A stretch of DNA of 64,000 nt from NCBI RefSeq assembly GCF_007095465.1, contig NZ_SDGL01000005.1, forward strand, positions 71,227 through 135,226. The letters are read 5' to 3'. Shown piece after piece: positions 9,089 through 16,761 of this stretch (positions within the stretch are counted from its first letter, which is position 1; every line of letters begins with the position of its first letter). A program made the translations under genes and the position numbers. Source of the DNA: Lactobacillus mulieris. Lineage in GTDB: Bacteria; Bacillota; Bacilli; Lactobacillales; Lactobacillaceae. The notes below the pieces were generated by a model. It was not told the DNA's origin. It was given only the letters and a program-made list of their open reading frames with translations, and did not search any database.

Positions 9089-9099
9089 GCGAAATTTGT

Positions 9100-9128
9100 T
9101 TGAAATATAAATTTATTTTGACTATCAT
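9100..9128 (+). promoter_or_regulatory. probable mscL promoter
   Basis: TTGAAA (9100-9105), 17-base spacer, TATCAT (9123-9128), about 20 bases ahead of the mscL start and divergent from the metQ promoter. Confidence 0.5.
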
Positions 9129-9148
9129 ATTTAAAGTAGGAGGTATAT

Positions 9149-9514
9149 ATGATTAAAGAATTTAAAGATTTTATTTCAAGAGGAAATGTTTTAGACTTAG
9201 CTGTTGGTGTTATTATTGGATCTGCTTTTACTTCAATTGTTAATTCCTTAGTAACTAACTTATTAAACCCATTTTTAGGATTATTTTTAGGTAAAATTGA
9301 TTTATCTAACCTTATTCTGAAAGTTGGCGGAGCTAGTTTTAAATTTGGTAGCTTTATCAATTCTATAATTAATTTCTTAATTATTGCATTTGTAGTATTC
9401 TTAATTGTAAAGAGTGTTAACAAGCTAATGCCCAAACCAGAACAAAAGCCAGCTGGTCCCACTCCAGAGCAAGAATACTTACGAGAAATTCGCGATTTAT
9501 TAAAAAATAAATAA
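9149..9514 (+). CDS. mscL: large-conductance mechanosensitive channel MscL
   Basis: Pentameric inner-membrane channel that opens under membrane tension to release solutes after osmotic downshock. The 121-residue protein has the standard layout: amphipathic N-terminus (MIKEFKDFISRGNVLDLAVG), first transmembrane helix with the VGVIIGSAFTSIVNSLV pore-lining segment, a short external loop, second helix (FLIIAFVVFLIVKSVNKL) and a C-terminal helical bundle. The ribosome site AGGAGG is well placed before the ATG. It is a single-gene unit with its own promoter and terminator. Confidence 0.97.
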   Translation: MIKEFKDFISRGNVLDLAVGVIIGSAFTSIVNSLVTNLLNPFLGLFLGKIDLSNLILKVGGASFKFGSFINSIINFLIIAFVVFLIVKSVNKLMPKPEQKPAGPTPEQEYLREIRDLLKNK

Positions 9515-9523
9515 TCAAATATT

Positions 9524-9550
9524 TAAAGGCCCTTGAGGCCTTTTTATTTT
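9524..9550 (+). terminator. mscL terminator
   Basis: AAAGGCC/GGCCTTT hairpin (9525-9543) followed by TTTTATTTT, directly after the mscL stop codon. Confidence 0.85.
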
Positions 9551-9628
9551 GCCAAAAAATATTGCAATAATTTCTAAAATTCGGGAAAATTATTTTTGTG
9601 CTTAATTTAGAAAAAAGGGAGTTTAATT

Positions 9629-10216
9629 ATGGGAAATTTTTTCTTATGGATATTTTTGTCCATTATTGGCTATTTCATAGCCAAAAAGTGGTTGTTTAAA
9701 GCTCAACCACATTCTATTAGAATTTATGCGGTGGTTTTTAGTATTTCAGCATTAGGGTTGGCTGTTACTACCCACCCTACCACTAAACCGGCAACACATT
9801 ATCTTGTGAAAAAGGTTAAAGCAGATAATTTTTCCAGCAATAAGGCTACTAATGAAAGTTTAAACGCTGAAAAGTCTAGCTTACAAAAACAAGCAGATCA
9901 ACTAAAAGAACAAGTTTCTAGCGCTGAAGAAGAATCTGAAGCAATCGCAAGTTCAAAAGAAACTCAATCTAGTAAAGCTGCAGCAGAAAGTAGCTCAATT
10001 GCTCAGGCTAAGGCTCAAGAACAAAGACAAAGCACAACAAAGATCAATCAAGGCGATTTTAATACTGCAACTACTGGAAGAATAGTTGGTAATGCACGCT
10101 CTAAAATTTATCATGTTCCTGGTCAAGCTGGTTACAACATGAATAGCGCAAATGCAGTATTTTTTAATTCTGAACAAGAAGCTATTGCAGCTGGATATAG
10201 AAGGGCTAAAAGATAA
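9629..10216 (+). CDS. membrane protein with C-terminal sunset domain
   Basis: A 195-residue protein with two N-terminal hydrophobic segments (about 3-16 and 31-46), a Ser/Lys/Glu-rich stretch with coiled-coil character (about 75-135), and a C-terminal motif from about residue 150 (GRIVGNARSKIYHVPGQ ... FFNSEQEAIAAGYRRAKR) of the type called sunset domain, found with secreted nucleases in lactobacilli and resembling Ada/Excalibur-like small domains. The stop overlaps the start of the following nuclease gene by one base (TAATG), so they are translationally coupled. I infer a role together with that nuclease at the cell surface; no catalytic activity is evident. Confidence 0.75.
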   Translation: MGNFFLWIFLSIIGYFIAKKWLFKAQPHSIRIYAVVFSISALGLAVTTHPTTKPATHYLVKKVKADNFSSNKATNESLNAEKSSLQKQADQLKEQVSSAEEESEAIASSKETQSSKAAAESSSIAQAKAQEQRQSTTKINQGDFNTATTGRIVGNARSKIYHVPGQAGYNMNSANAVFFNSEQEAIAAGYRRAKR

Positions 10217-11079
10217 TGAAAAATAAAAAATTATTAATTTCTATCTTACTCACCATTTTATTTTTTGGAGCTGGAATTAATGGCAACCTTAGTTCTGTAC
10301 AAGAAAGTCAAAAGCCAAAAGTTATTACTAAAGTTAAATATGATAAAAGTGAAGTAAAAAAATCAGAACAACTGTCTGATGAAAATGCTGAACTATCTGA
10401 TGAAATTCAAGAGTTAAAAACTCAAATCAAGGATTATAAAAAGGCCCTCAAAAAGTTAGGGAAAGCATCCCCAACTGATTTACCTCAATCAGAAAAAAAC
10501 AATGCTAACTTGGCAAGCTTAAATTATAATGGTGAAGATGTAATTACCGTAAACAATAACAATCCTTCATTTACTAAATCGGATTTATCAACAGCTAATG
10601 GGGCTTGGCAAAGCTATGGAGATTTAGATAATTTGAATCGAGCTACATCTGCAAATGCTTTGCTCAATATAAGTTTAATGCCAAAAGCCAAGCGTGAACC
10701 GCTACACGTTAATCCAACTGGCTGGCACAATAAGAGAATTAGTGGTGGATGGTTATATAATCGTTGCCATTTAATCGGCTATCAACTTACCGGTCAAAAT
10801 AACAATTGGAAAAACTTAATTACTGGCACTCGCCAACTAAATGATCCAGATATGCTGAAATATGAAAATGAAGTTGCTGGCTATATAAAAGAGTCTAGCA
10901 ACCACTTTGTTCGATATCGTGTAACACCAATTTTTAGAGGAAATGAACTACTTGCACGTGGAGTTCAGATGGAAGCACAATCTACTGGGGAAAATACGAT
11001 ACGGTTCAATGTATATATTTTCAATGTACAACCCGGCTATAATTTAAATTATAATGATGGTACGAGTAGTGCCGCATAA
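10216..11079 (+). CDS. DNA/RNA non-specific endonuclease, surface-anchored (EndA-like)
   Basis: A 287-residue beta-beta-alpha-metal nuclease of the DNA/RNA non-specific endonuclease family. A hydrophobic N-terminal signal or anchor (residues 5-20) is followed by a Lys/Glu-rich coiled-coil stretch (about 38-82) and the catalytic domain (about 100-275). The active-site segment is NRCHLIGYQLTG at 182-193, with His185 as the general base in place of the DRGH form seen in other members, and the metal-binding Asn in NNNWKNLITGTRQLN. It is coupled to the preceding sunset-domain gene. Likely roles are digestion of external DNA for nucleotides or processing of DNA during uptake. Confidence 0.85.
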   Translation: MKNKKLLISILLTILFFGAGINGNLSSVQESQKPKVITKVKYDKSEVKKSEQLSDENAELSDEIQELKTQIKDYKKALKKLGKASPTDLPQSEKNNANLASLNYNGEDVITVNNNNPSFTKSDLSTANGAWQSYGDLDNLNRATSANALLNISLMPKAKREPLHVNPTGWHNKRISGGWLYNRCHLIGYQLTGQNNNWKNLITGTRQLNDPDMLKYENEVAGYIKESSNHFVRYRVTPIFRGNELLARGVQMEAQSTGENTIRFNVYIFNVQPGYNLNYNDGTSSAA

Positions 11080-11127
11080 AAAAGGTATTTAGTATGAGAT
11101 TTATATACTCAACTAAATACCTTTTTC
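11078..11127. terminator. bidirectional terminator between nuclease and small membrane gene
   Basis: Fifteen-base inverted repeat AAAAGGTATTTAGT / ACTAAATACCTTTT with A- and T-runs at the ends. It serves the plus-strand nuclease gene and the minus-strand 48-codon gene that ends at 11129. Confidence 0.85.
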
Positions 11128-11128
11128 T

Positions 11129-11275
11129 TTACTTAGCAAAAGACGAAAACAGTCCTGCAACTGATATTCCAACAAATACTGTAAAAGTAATTGCTAACCA
11201 AATATTACTTCTAAAAATAAAAAGTAGAGCTGCAGAAATGACCAAACTAATTAAAAAAGCAGTTATTTTTTTCAT
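11129..11275 (-). CDS. small membrane protein, 48 residues
   Basis: A short reading frame starting ATG at 11275 behind a strong AAAGGAG ribosome site (about 11282-11288) and ending TAA at 11129. The product starts MKKNTAFLISLVISAALL and consists of two hydrophobic helices (about 5-22 and 26-44) joined by the short loop RSNIW. It converges on the nuclease gene and shares its terminator. The start signal, hydrophobic pattern and terminator support a real gene. I do not recognise the family; a small membrane peptide of unknown role is all that can be said. Confidence 0.7.
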   Translation of the reverse strand: MKKITAFLISLVISAALLFIFRSNIWLAITFTVFVGISVAGLFSSFAK

Positions 11276-11375
11276 AATACTACTCCTTTACTACAAAATG
11301 ATATTATGGCTCTACAGTTATTGTAACCGCTTTTATTTTTTTACAAACGATATGCATTTTATACTTTGTTAAATA

Positions 11376-11410
11376 AAAAGATTTCTCACTTTAAAGTAAG
11401 AAATCTTTTG
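11376..11410 (-). terminator. terminator of the GT2 glycosyltransferase gene
   Basis: Long hairpin AAAAGATTTCTCACTTT / AAAGTAAGAAATCTTTT (11376-11409) with a T-rich exit on the minus strand, just beyond the stop codon at 11412. Confidence 0.85.
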
Positions 11411-11411
11411 G

Positions 11412-12341
11412 TTATTTTTTCTCTTTAACAATATAAATTGGACGATGTTTTACTTGTAAATAAATTCTGCCAATATACTTGCCAACAATCCCAATGCATA
11501 GCAATTGAATTCCACCTAAGAATAAAATGATTGAAACCATTGATGCCCAACCAAAAATACTACTCATAGGTGACATAATCTTTCTAATAATAACAAAAAT
11601 TATACTAATTACAGAAATCGCTGAAGTAACTGAACCAGTCCAAACAGCTAAACTCAAAGGTGCTTGTGAAAAATCACTAATTCCATCCATAGCATATTTA
11701 AATAATTGCCAAGTAGACCAATCGCTTTCTCCTGCGACTCTTTCTACATTATGGTAATCAAGATATTTGGTCTTAAATCCTACCCAAGAGAAAATTCCTT
11801 TAGAAAATCTACTATATTCTCTCATTGAAAGAACTGCATCTACCATTTGGCGAGTCATCATTCTAAAATCACGTGCACCTGGAACAATTTCTGTATTGGA
11901 AATTTTATTAATACATTTATAGAACATATCACTTAAAAATGATTTGATCTTTGCTTCACCTGTTCGGTCAACTCGGCGTGTTCCGATACAGTCATACTCA
12001 CCACTCTGTAACTCCTTATACATTTCTGGTAGAAATTCCGGAGGATCTTGCAAATCAACATCCATCACAACTACATAATCACCTGTTGCAGCATCTAAAC
12101 CTGCAAGCAAGCCAGCTTCTTTACCAAAATTTCTAGAAAAAGAAATATAGTGGACATGCTTTTCATCTTTTTCATGCAAAGCTCTCATTTCCGCAAGCGA
12201 ATTATCATGAGAACCATCGTTTACAAACCAATATTCTGGTTCAATGTCCATTTTAGTTACGACTTTTTGAACTGCCTCATAAAATAAAGGAATTGATTCT
12301 TCCTCATTGTAACAAGGAACAATAATTGAAAGTTTATCCAT
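11412..12341 (-). CDS. GT2 glycosyltransferase, polyprenyl-phosphate type (GtrB/DPM1-like)
   Basis: A 309-residue membrane-bound family 2 glycosyltransferase that most likely moves a sugar from a nucleotide donor to undecaprenyl phosphate on the cytoplasmic face. The N-terminal domain has the nucleotide-binding start LSIIVPCYNEEESI and the metal-binding DxD block VVMDVDLQDPPEF near residues 93-105. Two hydrophobic helices near residues 230-255 and 265-290 anchor it. The gtrA-like gene lies about 110 bases upstream, the usual partner that flips the lipid-linked sugar, so surface polymer glycosylation is the likely outcome. The third component, a GT-C transferase, is not in the window. Confidence 0.88.
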   Translation of the reverse strand: MDKLSIIVPCYNEEESIPLFYEAVQKVVTKMDIEPEYWFVNDGSHDNSLAEMRALHEKDEKHVHYISFSRNFGKEAGLLAGLDAATGDYVVVMDVDLQDPPEFLPEMYKELQSGEYDCIGTRRVDRTGEAKIKSFLSDMFYKCINKISNTEIVPGARDFRMMTRQMVDAVLSMREYSRFSKGIFSWVGFKTKYLDYHNVERVAGESDWSTWQLFKYAMDGISDFSQAPLSLAVWTGSVTSAISVISIIFVIIRKIMSPMSSIFGWASMVSIILFLGGIQLLCIGIVGKYIGRIYLQVKHRPIYIVKEKK

Positions 12342-12427
12342 TTTTATCCTTCTTTAAGTAAATTTCACTATTCAATTATACCAATAAAATGAGCATAATA
12401 TCCATAGCCATCTCCGTCAATAATCAA

Positions 12428-12452
12428 AAAAAGAAGCTCATCACAGCTTCTT
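12428..12452 (-). terminator. terminator after the gtrA-like gene
   Basis: AAGAAGCT/AGCTTCTT hairpin (12431-12452) with TTTTTTTG on the minus strand. It overlaps the gtrA stop codon and may reduce read-through into the glycosyltransferase. Confidence 0.75.
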
Positions 12453-12867
12453 ATAATTCATTCTTTTTAAAAGTAAATACCTTATTAACTACAAATTGTA
12501 ACATCGTTGCTAAAAACGTTGAAATTACCTTAACAATCATTTCATTTTGATGCATTAAAGTAACAAAAATAAACAAGCAAGTAGTTGTAATCAAAGTAGT
12601 GATTTGACCAATAATATAATATTTAATAAATCGGCTTAATAAATGATCACGCACATGGAAATTTAGATATGTATTCATATAAAAGTTATTAACCAATGCA
12701 CAACTTGAACTAATAAAATTAGCAATTTCTACTGGTAAAGATGTAAATTTGGTTAACAACCAAAATAAGCCAAAATCAATAAAAAGGCCAAAAACACCGA
12801 TAAAACCATAAATCACAAATTCGCGAAAATCATCAGACTTGATTAAGCTAGTAATTTTTTCTTTCAT
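12451..12867 (-). CDS. GtrA-family membrane protein (putative lipid-linked sugar flippase)
   Basis: A 138-residue protein with four hydrophobic helices and the GtrA/DPMS signature start FVIYGFIGVFGLFIDFGLFWLL near residues 17-38. Members of this family are thought to move undecaprenyl-phosphate-linked sugars across the membrane, or assist the transferase that makes them. It follows folA by 8 bases in the thyA-folA operon and precedes the GT2 gene. Family membership is clear; the sugar and the acceptor are unknown. Confidence 0.85.
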   Translation of the reverse strand: MKEKITSLIKSDDFREFVIYGFIGVFGLFIDFGLFWLLTKFTSLPVEIANFISSSCALVNNFYMNTYLNFHVRDHLLSRFIKYYIIGQITTLITTTCLFIFVTLMHQNEMIVKVISTFLATMLQFVVNKVFTFKKNEL

Positions 12868-12875
12868 ATTGCTTC

Positions 12876-13379
12876 CTACTTTCTAAGATAAGTTAAAAAG
12901 CTGTAATCATATGGATTCTTTTTATCAGCAGTAAAACTTTCTTTTTTTATTAATTTAAAAGCTGAATAGTCAATTTTGGGCATAATAGTATCTGCTTTAA
13001 ATTCTCCATCAATTTCTGTCTTTTCAAGACAATCTACGATATCCTTTAACCCCTCAAAAACACTTACTCCACCAATAACCGCAACTTCATCTTCTTTATG
13101 ACTTAATAAATACTTCCTTAACTGTTCCATAGAAGTGACAAAATTTACTTGATTATTAGTTTTATATTTTTGAATTAGTGCTTCATCATGAGTTAATACT
13201 AAGTGCTTTCGTTTGGGCAAAACAAATGGCAAACTAAGAAAAGTCTTTTTTCCCATTACCATCGTTTTTCCCATAGTTTTTTCTTTAAAATGTGCTAAAT
13301 CAGCTGGTAAATGCCATGGGAGATGTCCTTTATAACCAATTTGATGTTTATTATCTTCTGACCATACAAAACTTAACAT
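12876..13379 (-). CDS. folA: dihydrofolate reductase
   Basis: NADPH-dependent reduction of dihydrofolate to tetrahydrofolate, 167 residues. The family start with the substrate-site segment GYKGHLPWHLPADLAHFKEKT (residues 16-36) and the cofactor-binding MVMGKKTFLSLP and VIGGVSVFEGL segments are all present. It starts 9 bases after thyA, which produces the dihydrofolate it recycles, a classic operon pairing. ATG at 13379 has a TAGGAGA ribosome site. Confidence 0.95.
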   Translation of the reverse strand: MLSFVWSEDNKHQIGYKGHLPWHLPADLAHFKEKTMGKTMVMGKKTFLSLPFVLPKRKHLVLTHDEALIQKYKTNNQVNFVTSMEQLRKYLLSHKEDEVAVIGGVSVFEGLKDIVDCLEKTEIDGEFKADTIMPKIDYSAFKLIKKESFTADKKNPYDYSFLTYLRK

Positions 13380-13388
13380 TATTATCTC

Positions 13389-14345
13389 CTATACAGCTAC
13401 TGGTGCCTTAATAACACCATGATGTTTATAGTCTACTACCTTAATATCTTCCATTTCAAAATCAGAAATATCTTTTTTAGCTGGATTAAGCCAAAGCTTT
13501 GGACTATCAAAAGGATCACGCGATAATTGCTTTTCAACTTGGTCAAAGTGATTTTTATAAATATGTGCATCCCCAAGTGTATGAACAAATTCGCCAACTT
13601 CTAGTCCTGTTTGTCTTGCAACTAAGCTTAGGAGTAAAGAATAAGATGCAATATTAAACGGAACACCTAAAAACATATCCCCACTTCGTTGATATAGCTG
13701 CAAACTCAACTTATTATCAGCAACATAAAATTGGAATAATGTATGACATGGTGGCAAAGCACTAGTTGGCACATCTTCTGGATTCCAAGCTGAAACAATC
13801 ATTCTTCGAGAATCAGGATGGATAGTTAATTGATTTAATACTTCTTGAATTTGATCAATACTACCACCAGACCTTTTTTTCCAATGACGCCATTGTGCCC
13901 CATAAACATCACCCAAGTTACCAAATTTTTTAGCAAAATCTGCATCTTCTAAAATACGCTTGGTAAATATTTGCATTTGTTCATCATATTGCTTTTTAAA
14001 TTCACTATCAGCCTGACTTCTAAGTCCAAAGTCTGTCATATCTGGACCATGATAATCATCAGAATTAACCCACTTTTTAAAGGCCCATTCATCCCAAATA
14101 TGATTATTGTGTTCTAATAAGAACTTAATATTGGTATCTCCTCTTAAAAACCAAAGAAGTTCGCTTTTAATTAACCCAAATGGCACTTTTTTTGTTGTTA
14201 ACAGAGGAAATCCTTCTGATAAATCGAAACGCATTTGAGCGCCAAATCTTGAACGTGTTCCTGTTCCTGTTCGATCAGTTTTATCATGACCAGTTTCCAT
14301 GATGTTTTTTAATAAGTCTAGGTATGGTTGCTCTAAAACTGCCAT
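13389..14345 (-). CDS. thyA: thymidylate synthase
   Basis: Methylates dUMP to dTMP using methylene-tetrahydrofolate, releasing dihydrofolate. The 318-residue length matches the L. casei type, which carries an insert of about 50 residues compared with the E. coli enzyme. The catalytic nucleophile is Cys200 in [10 protein letters not shown], and the nucleotide-binding segments [11 protein letters not shown] and [15 protein letters not shown] are intact. It leads the thyA-folA-gtrA unit. No anomalies. Confidence 0.97.
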   Translation of the reverse strand: MAVLEQPYLDLLKNIMETGHDKTDRTGTGTRSRFGAQMRFDLSEGFPLLTTKKVPFGLIKSELLWFLRGDTNIKFLLEHNNHIWDEWAFKKWVNSDDYHGPDMTDFGLRSQADSEFKKQYDEQMQIFTKRILEDADFAKKFGNLGDVYGAQWRHWKKRSGGSIDQIQEVLNQLTIHPDSRRMIVSAWNPEDVPTSALPPCHTLFQFYVADNKLSLQLYQRSGDMFLGVPFNIASYSLLLSLVARQTGLEVGEFVHTLGDAHIYKNHFDQVEKQLSRDPFDSPKLWLNPAKKDISDFEMEDIKVVDYKHHGVIKAPVAV

Positions 14346-14397
14346 AAAATCGCTCCTTATATTTACAATGTTTCTATCTTATCATATTTCAGACTAT

Positions 14398-14425
14398 TTG
14401 ATATCTAAATTAAAGCAAATATAAT
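14398..14425 (+). promoter_or_regulatory. promoter of the SPFH protein gene
   Basis: TTGATA (14398-14403), 16-base spacer, TATAAT (14420-14425), about 25 bases before the ATG at 14452, which has an AAGGAGG ribosome site. Confidence 0.7.
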
Positions 14426-14451
14426 AAAATACTCATAAGGAGGAATAAAAA

Positions 14452-15318
14452 ATGCTATTTTCAATCTCAACCCTATTAATTACAATTATAATTGTCGCAT
14501 TAATTATCTTTTCTTGTTCAATTGTGCCACAAAATTATGAAGGTTTAGTGGAGACTTTGGGAAAATATTCTAAAACTGAAAGAGCCGGACTAATTTTTAT
14601 TATTCCATTTGTTCAGAGAATTCGTAAAGTGTCATTAGCCCTTCAACCACTCGAAATTAGTAAGTATTCAATTATTACCAAAGATAATGCTGAAGTTTCA
14701 ACTAGTTTAACCTTGAATTACCAAGTAACTGATTCATTCAAGTATTTCTACAACAATACCGATTCAGTTGAGTCAATGGTGCAACTAGTTCGGGGACACT
14801 TGCGTGATATCATTGGTCGAATGGATTTAAATGATGCTTTAGGTTCAACTAGCCAAATTAACGCCCAGCTTGCTGAAGCAATTGGTGATTTGACCAATGT
14901 TTATGGTATTCGAGTAATTCGGGTAAACGTTGATGAATTACTTCCAAGTAAAGAAATCCAACGTGCAATGGATAAGCAATTGACAGCTGATCGTGAAAAA
15001 ACTGCTACAATTGCTAAAGCTGAAGGGGAAGCACGAAATATCGAATTGACCACCAAGGCAAAAAATGATGCCTTAGTTGCTACGGCAAAAGCTCAAGCCG
15101 AAGCGATTAAAACCCAAGCTGATGCAGAAAAATACCGGATTGAACAACTGAAAGCTGCTTTAGCAAATGCCCCTGAAGACTACTTTAAGAATCAAAGTAT
15201 TGCTGCTTTCAAGGATTTAGCTAATGGTGAAAATAACTTAATTGTGATGGATAAGGATAACTTAACGCAATTAGGTAACATCCCTGCTGTTAAAGAAATT
15301 TGGAAAAAGCAAGATTAA
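14452..15318 (+). CDS. SPFH/band 7 (stomatin-like) membrane protein
   Basis: A 288-residue protein with one N-terminal transmembrane helix (residues 5-25), an SPFH domain (about 25-200: VPQNYEGLVETLGKYSKTERAG at its start and RVNVDELLPSKEIQRAMDKQ towards its end) and an Ala/Lys/Glu-rich helical tail (about 185-240) typical of stomatin/QmcA-type proteins. These form large oligomeric membrane scaffolds that organise microdomains and may steer membrane proteases. No NfeD partner lies beside it. It is monocistronic, with its own promoter and terminator. Confidence 0.9.
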   Translation: MLFSISTLLITIIIVALIIFSCSIVPQNYEGLVETLGKYSKTERAGLIFIIPFVQRIRKVSLALQPLEISKYSIITKDNAEVSTSLTLNYQVTDSFKYFYNNTDSVESMVQLVRGHLRDIIGRMDLNDALGSTSQINAQLAEAIGDLTNVYGIRVIRVNVDELLPSKEIQRAMDKQLTADREKTATIAKAEGEARNIELTTKAKNDALVATAKAQAEAIKTQADAEKYRIEQLKAALANAPEDYFKNQSIAAFKDLANGENNLIVMDKDNLTQLGNIPAVKEIWKKQD

Positions 15319-15342
15319 GATTAGTTAGCTACAACTAAAATG

Positions 15343-15380
15343 CATAAAAAAGCCATCTCTAATTGAGATGGCTTTTATTT
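15343..15380. terminator. bidirectional terminator, SPFH gene / permease gene
   Basis: Perfect stem AAAAAGCCATCTC / GAGATGGCTTTTT (15346-15375) serving the plus-strand SPFH gene and the minus-strand permease ending at 15379. Confidence 0.9.
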
Positions 15381-16761
15381 ACTTATTCTTTTTATGCATT
15401 CTTCTGAAATAGTATTCCGTTGCACTTGCTAATAATACTAATGCACCAACTGTAACTGAAATTCTTGTTTCATCATTTAAAAACATAAAAATTACAATTA
15501 ACACTAAAACAGCAAAAGCAAAAAAGTTAGAGTACGGATATAAGGGTAATTTGAATGGATGGTCTTTCATAATTTCCGGATTATTTTTTCTAAACTTATA
15601 TTCAGCCATTAAAATTACAAACCAAGCCACCATTCCTGGTAAAACTGACGAACTATAGACAATAACAAATATTTCATCCATTGTTTTGTTAACAGTTGAA
15701 AGAATAAAGTTCAATACAAATCCAATTAAAATTCCGGAAGTAATCCCAACAATAGCCTTACTTGGAACAATTTTCTTAGAAATCTGTCCAAAAATCTTTG
15801 GAGCATCGCCCTCATTCGCTAATTTAAAGAGCATTCTACTTGAAGAATATATCCCACTATTGGCACCTGATAAAGCAGCAGTTAAAACAACAAAGTTAAT
15901 AATTGAAGCAGCACCAGTAATCCCTACTTTAGTAAAAGTTTCCACAAATGGTGAGCCAATTGCTGAAAGTTGATTCCAAGGATAGATTGAAACAATAACA
16001 AAAATCGCACCAACGTAGAAAATCAGAATTCTCCATAGAACGGACTTAACACTTTTAACAACGGCTTGCTTAGGATTAGCAACTTCACCAGCACTAATTC
16101 CAATTAATTCAATTCCTTGATATGAACCAACAATAATTGACATTGAAAAAATGAAGCCCTTTAAACCACCAGTAAAGAAGCCGCCGTGACTCCATAAGTT
16201 GCTAAAGCCGACAGGTTTCCAATTATTACCAAACCCAAGCAAAATTACTAAAAGTCCAATGATAATCATCAAAACAATCGTTACAACTTTAATCATTGAA
16301 AACCAAAATTCAAGACTAGCATAAGCTTTGGCACTTGCTAAATTCGCCAATAGTAAGAACCCTATAATAATTATCCCTACTAAAAGAGCTGGAGTTTTTG
16401 GCCACCAAAACTTCAAATATTCAGTTGCCGCTACAACTTCACTAATTCCAACCACGATATATTGAAAAACCGCAGCCCATTCAGCCATATTTCCGGCTAA
16501 TGGGTGAACATATTCAGTTGCATAATCAGCAAATGACCCTGTTCCAGGGTTAACATAGAGCATTTCACCTAACGCTCTCATAACAATATAAAGAATAAGT
16601 CCAACAAAAATATATGCCAAAAGCACAGAAGGTCCTGTCCATTTAATGGTTGAGGTTGATCCCATAAAAAGTCCAACACCAATTGCACCACCAAGGGAAA
16701 TCATTTCCATTTGGCCGGCAGTCATTGATCTCTTTAACTTTGGAGCCTTATTTTCAGCCAT
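15379..16761 (-). CDS. APC-family amino-acid permease (second of a tandem pair)
   Basis: A 460-residue, twelve-helix transporter of the amino acid-polyamine-organocation superfamily, AAT family (GabP/CycA/ProY-like). The N-terminal substrate-binding helix shows SLGGAIGVGLFMGSTSTI (residues 22-39) and the following YIVMRALGEMLYVNPGTGSFADY block is typical. It is strongly similar to the gene upstream (16754-18154) over its full length and overlaps it by 8 bases, so the pair is a tandem duplication read from one transcript. The transported amino acid cannot be decided from sequence. Confidence 0.92.
   Translation of the reverse strand: MAENKAPKLKRSMTAGQMEMISLGGAIGVGLFMGSTSTIKWTGPSVLLAYIFVGLILYIVMRALGEMLYVNPGTGSFADYATEYVHPLAGNMAEWAAVFQYIVVGISEVVAATEYLKFWWPKTPALLVGIIIIGFLLLANLASAKAYASLEFWFSMIKVVTIVLMIIIGLLVILLGFGNNWKPVGFSNLWSHGGFFTGGLKGFIFSMSIIVGSYQGIELIGISAGEVANPKQAVVKSVKSVLWRILIFYVGAIFVIVSIYPWNQLSAIGSPFVETFTKVGITGAASIINFVVLTAALSGANSGIYSSSRMLFKLANEGDAPKIFGQISKKIVPSKAIVGITSGILIGFVLNFILSTVNKTMDEIFVIVYSSSVLPGMVAWFVILMAEYKFRKNNPEIMKDHPFKLPLYPYSNFFAFAVLVLIVIFMFLNDETRISVTVGALVLLASATEYYFRRMHKKNK

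Noticed and set aside
9085..9462. Minus-strand frame opposite mscL
   Set aside because: Shadow of mscL; no ribosome site, and MscL is unmistakable on the other strand.
11094..11372. Plus-strand frame of 92 codons downstream of the nuclease
   Set aside because: It begins inside the terminator hairpin, has no ribosome site, and overlaps the better-supported minus-strand 48-residue gene.
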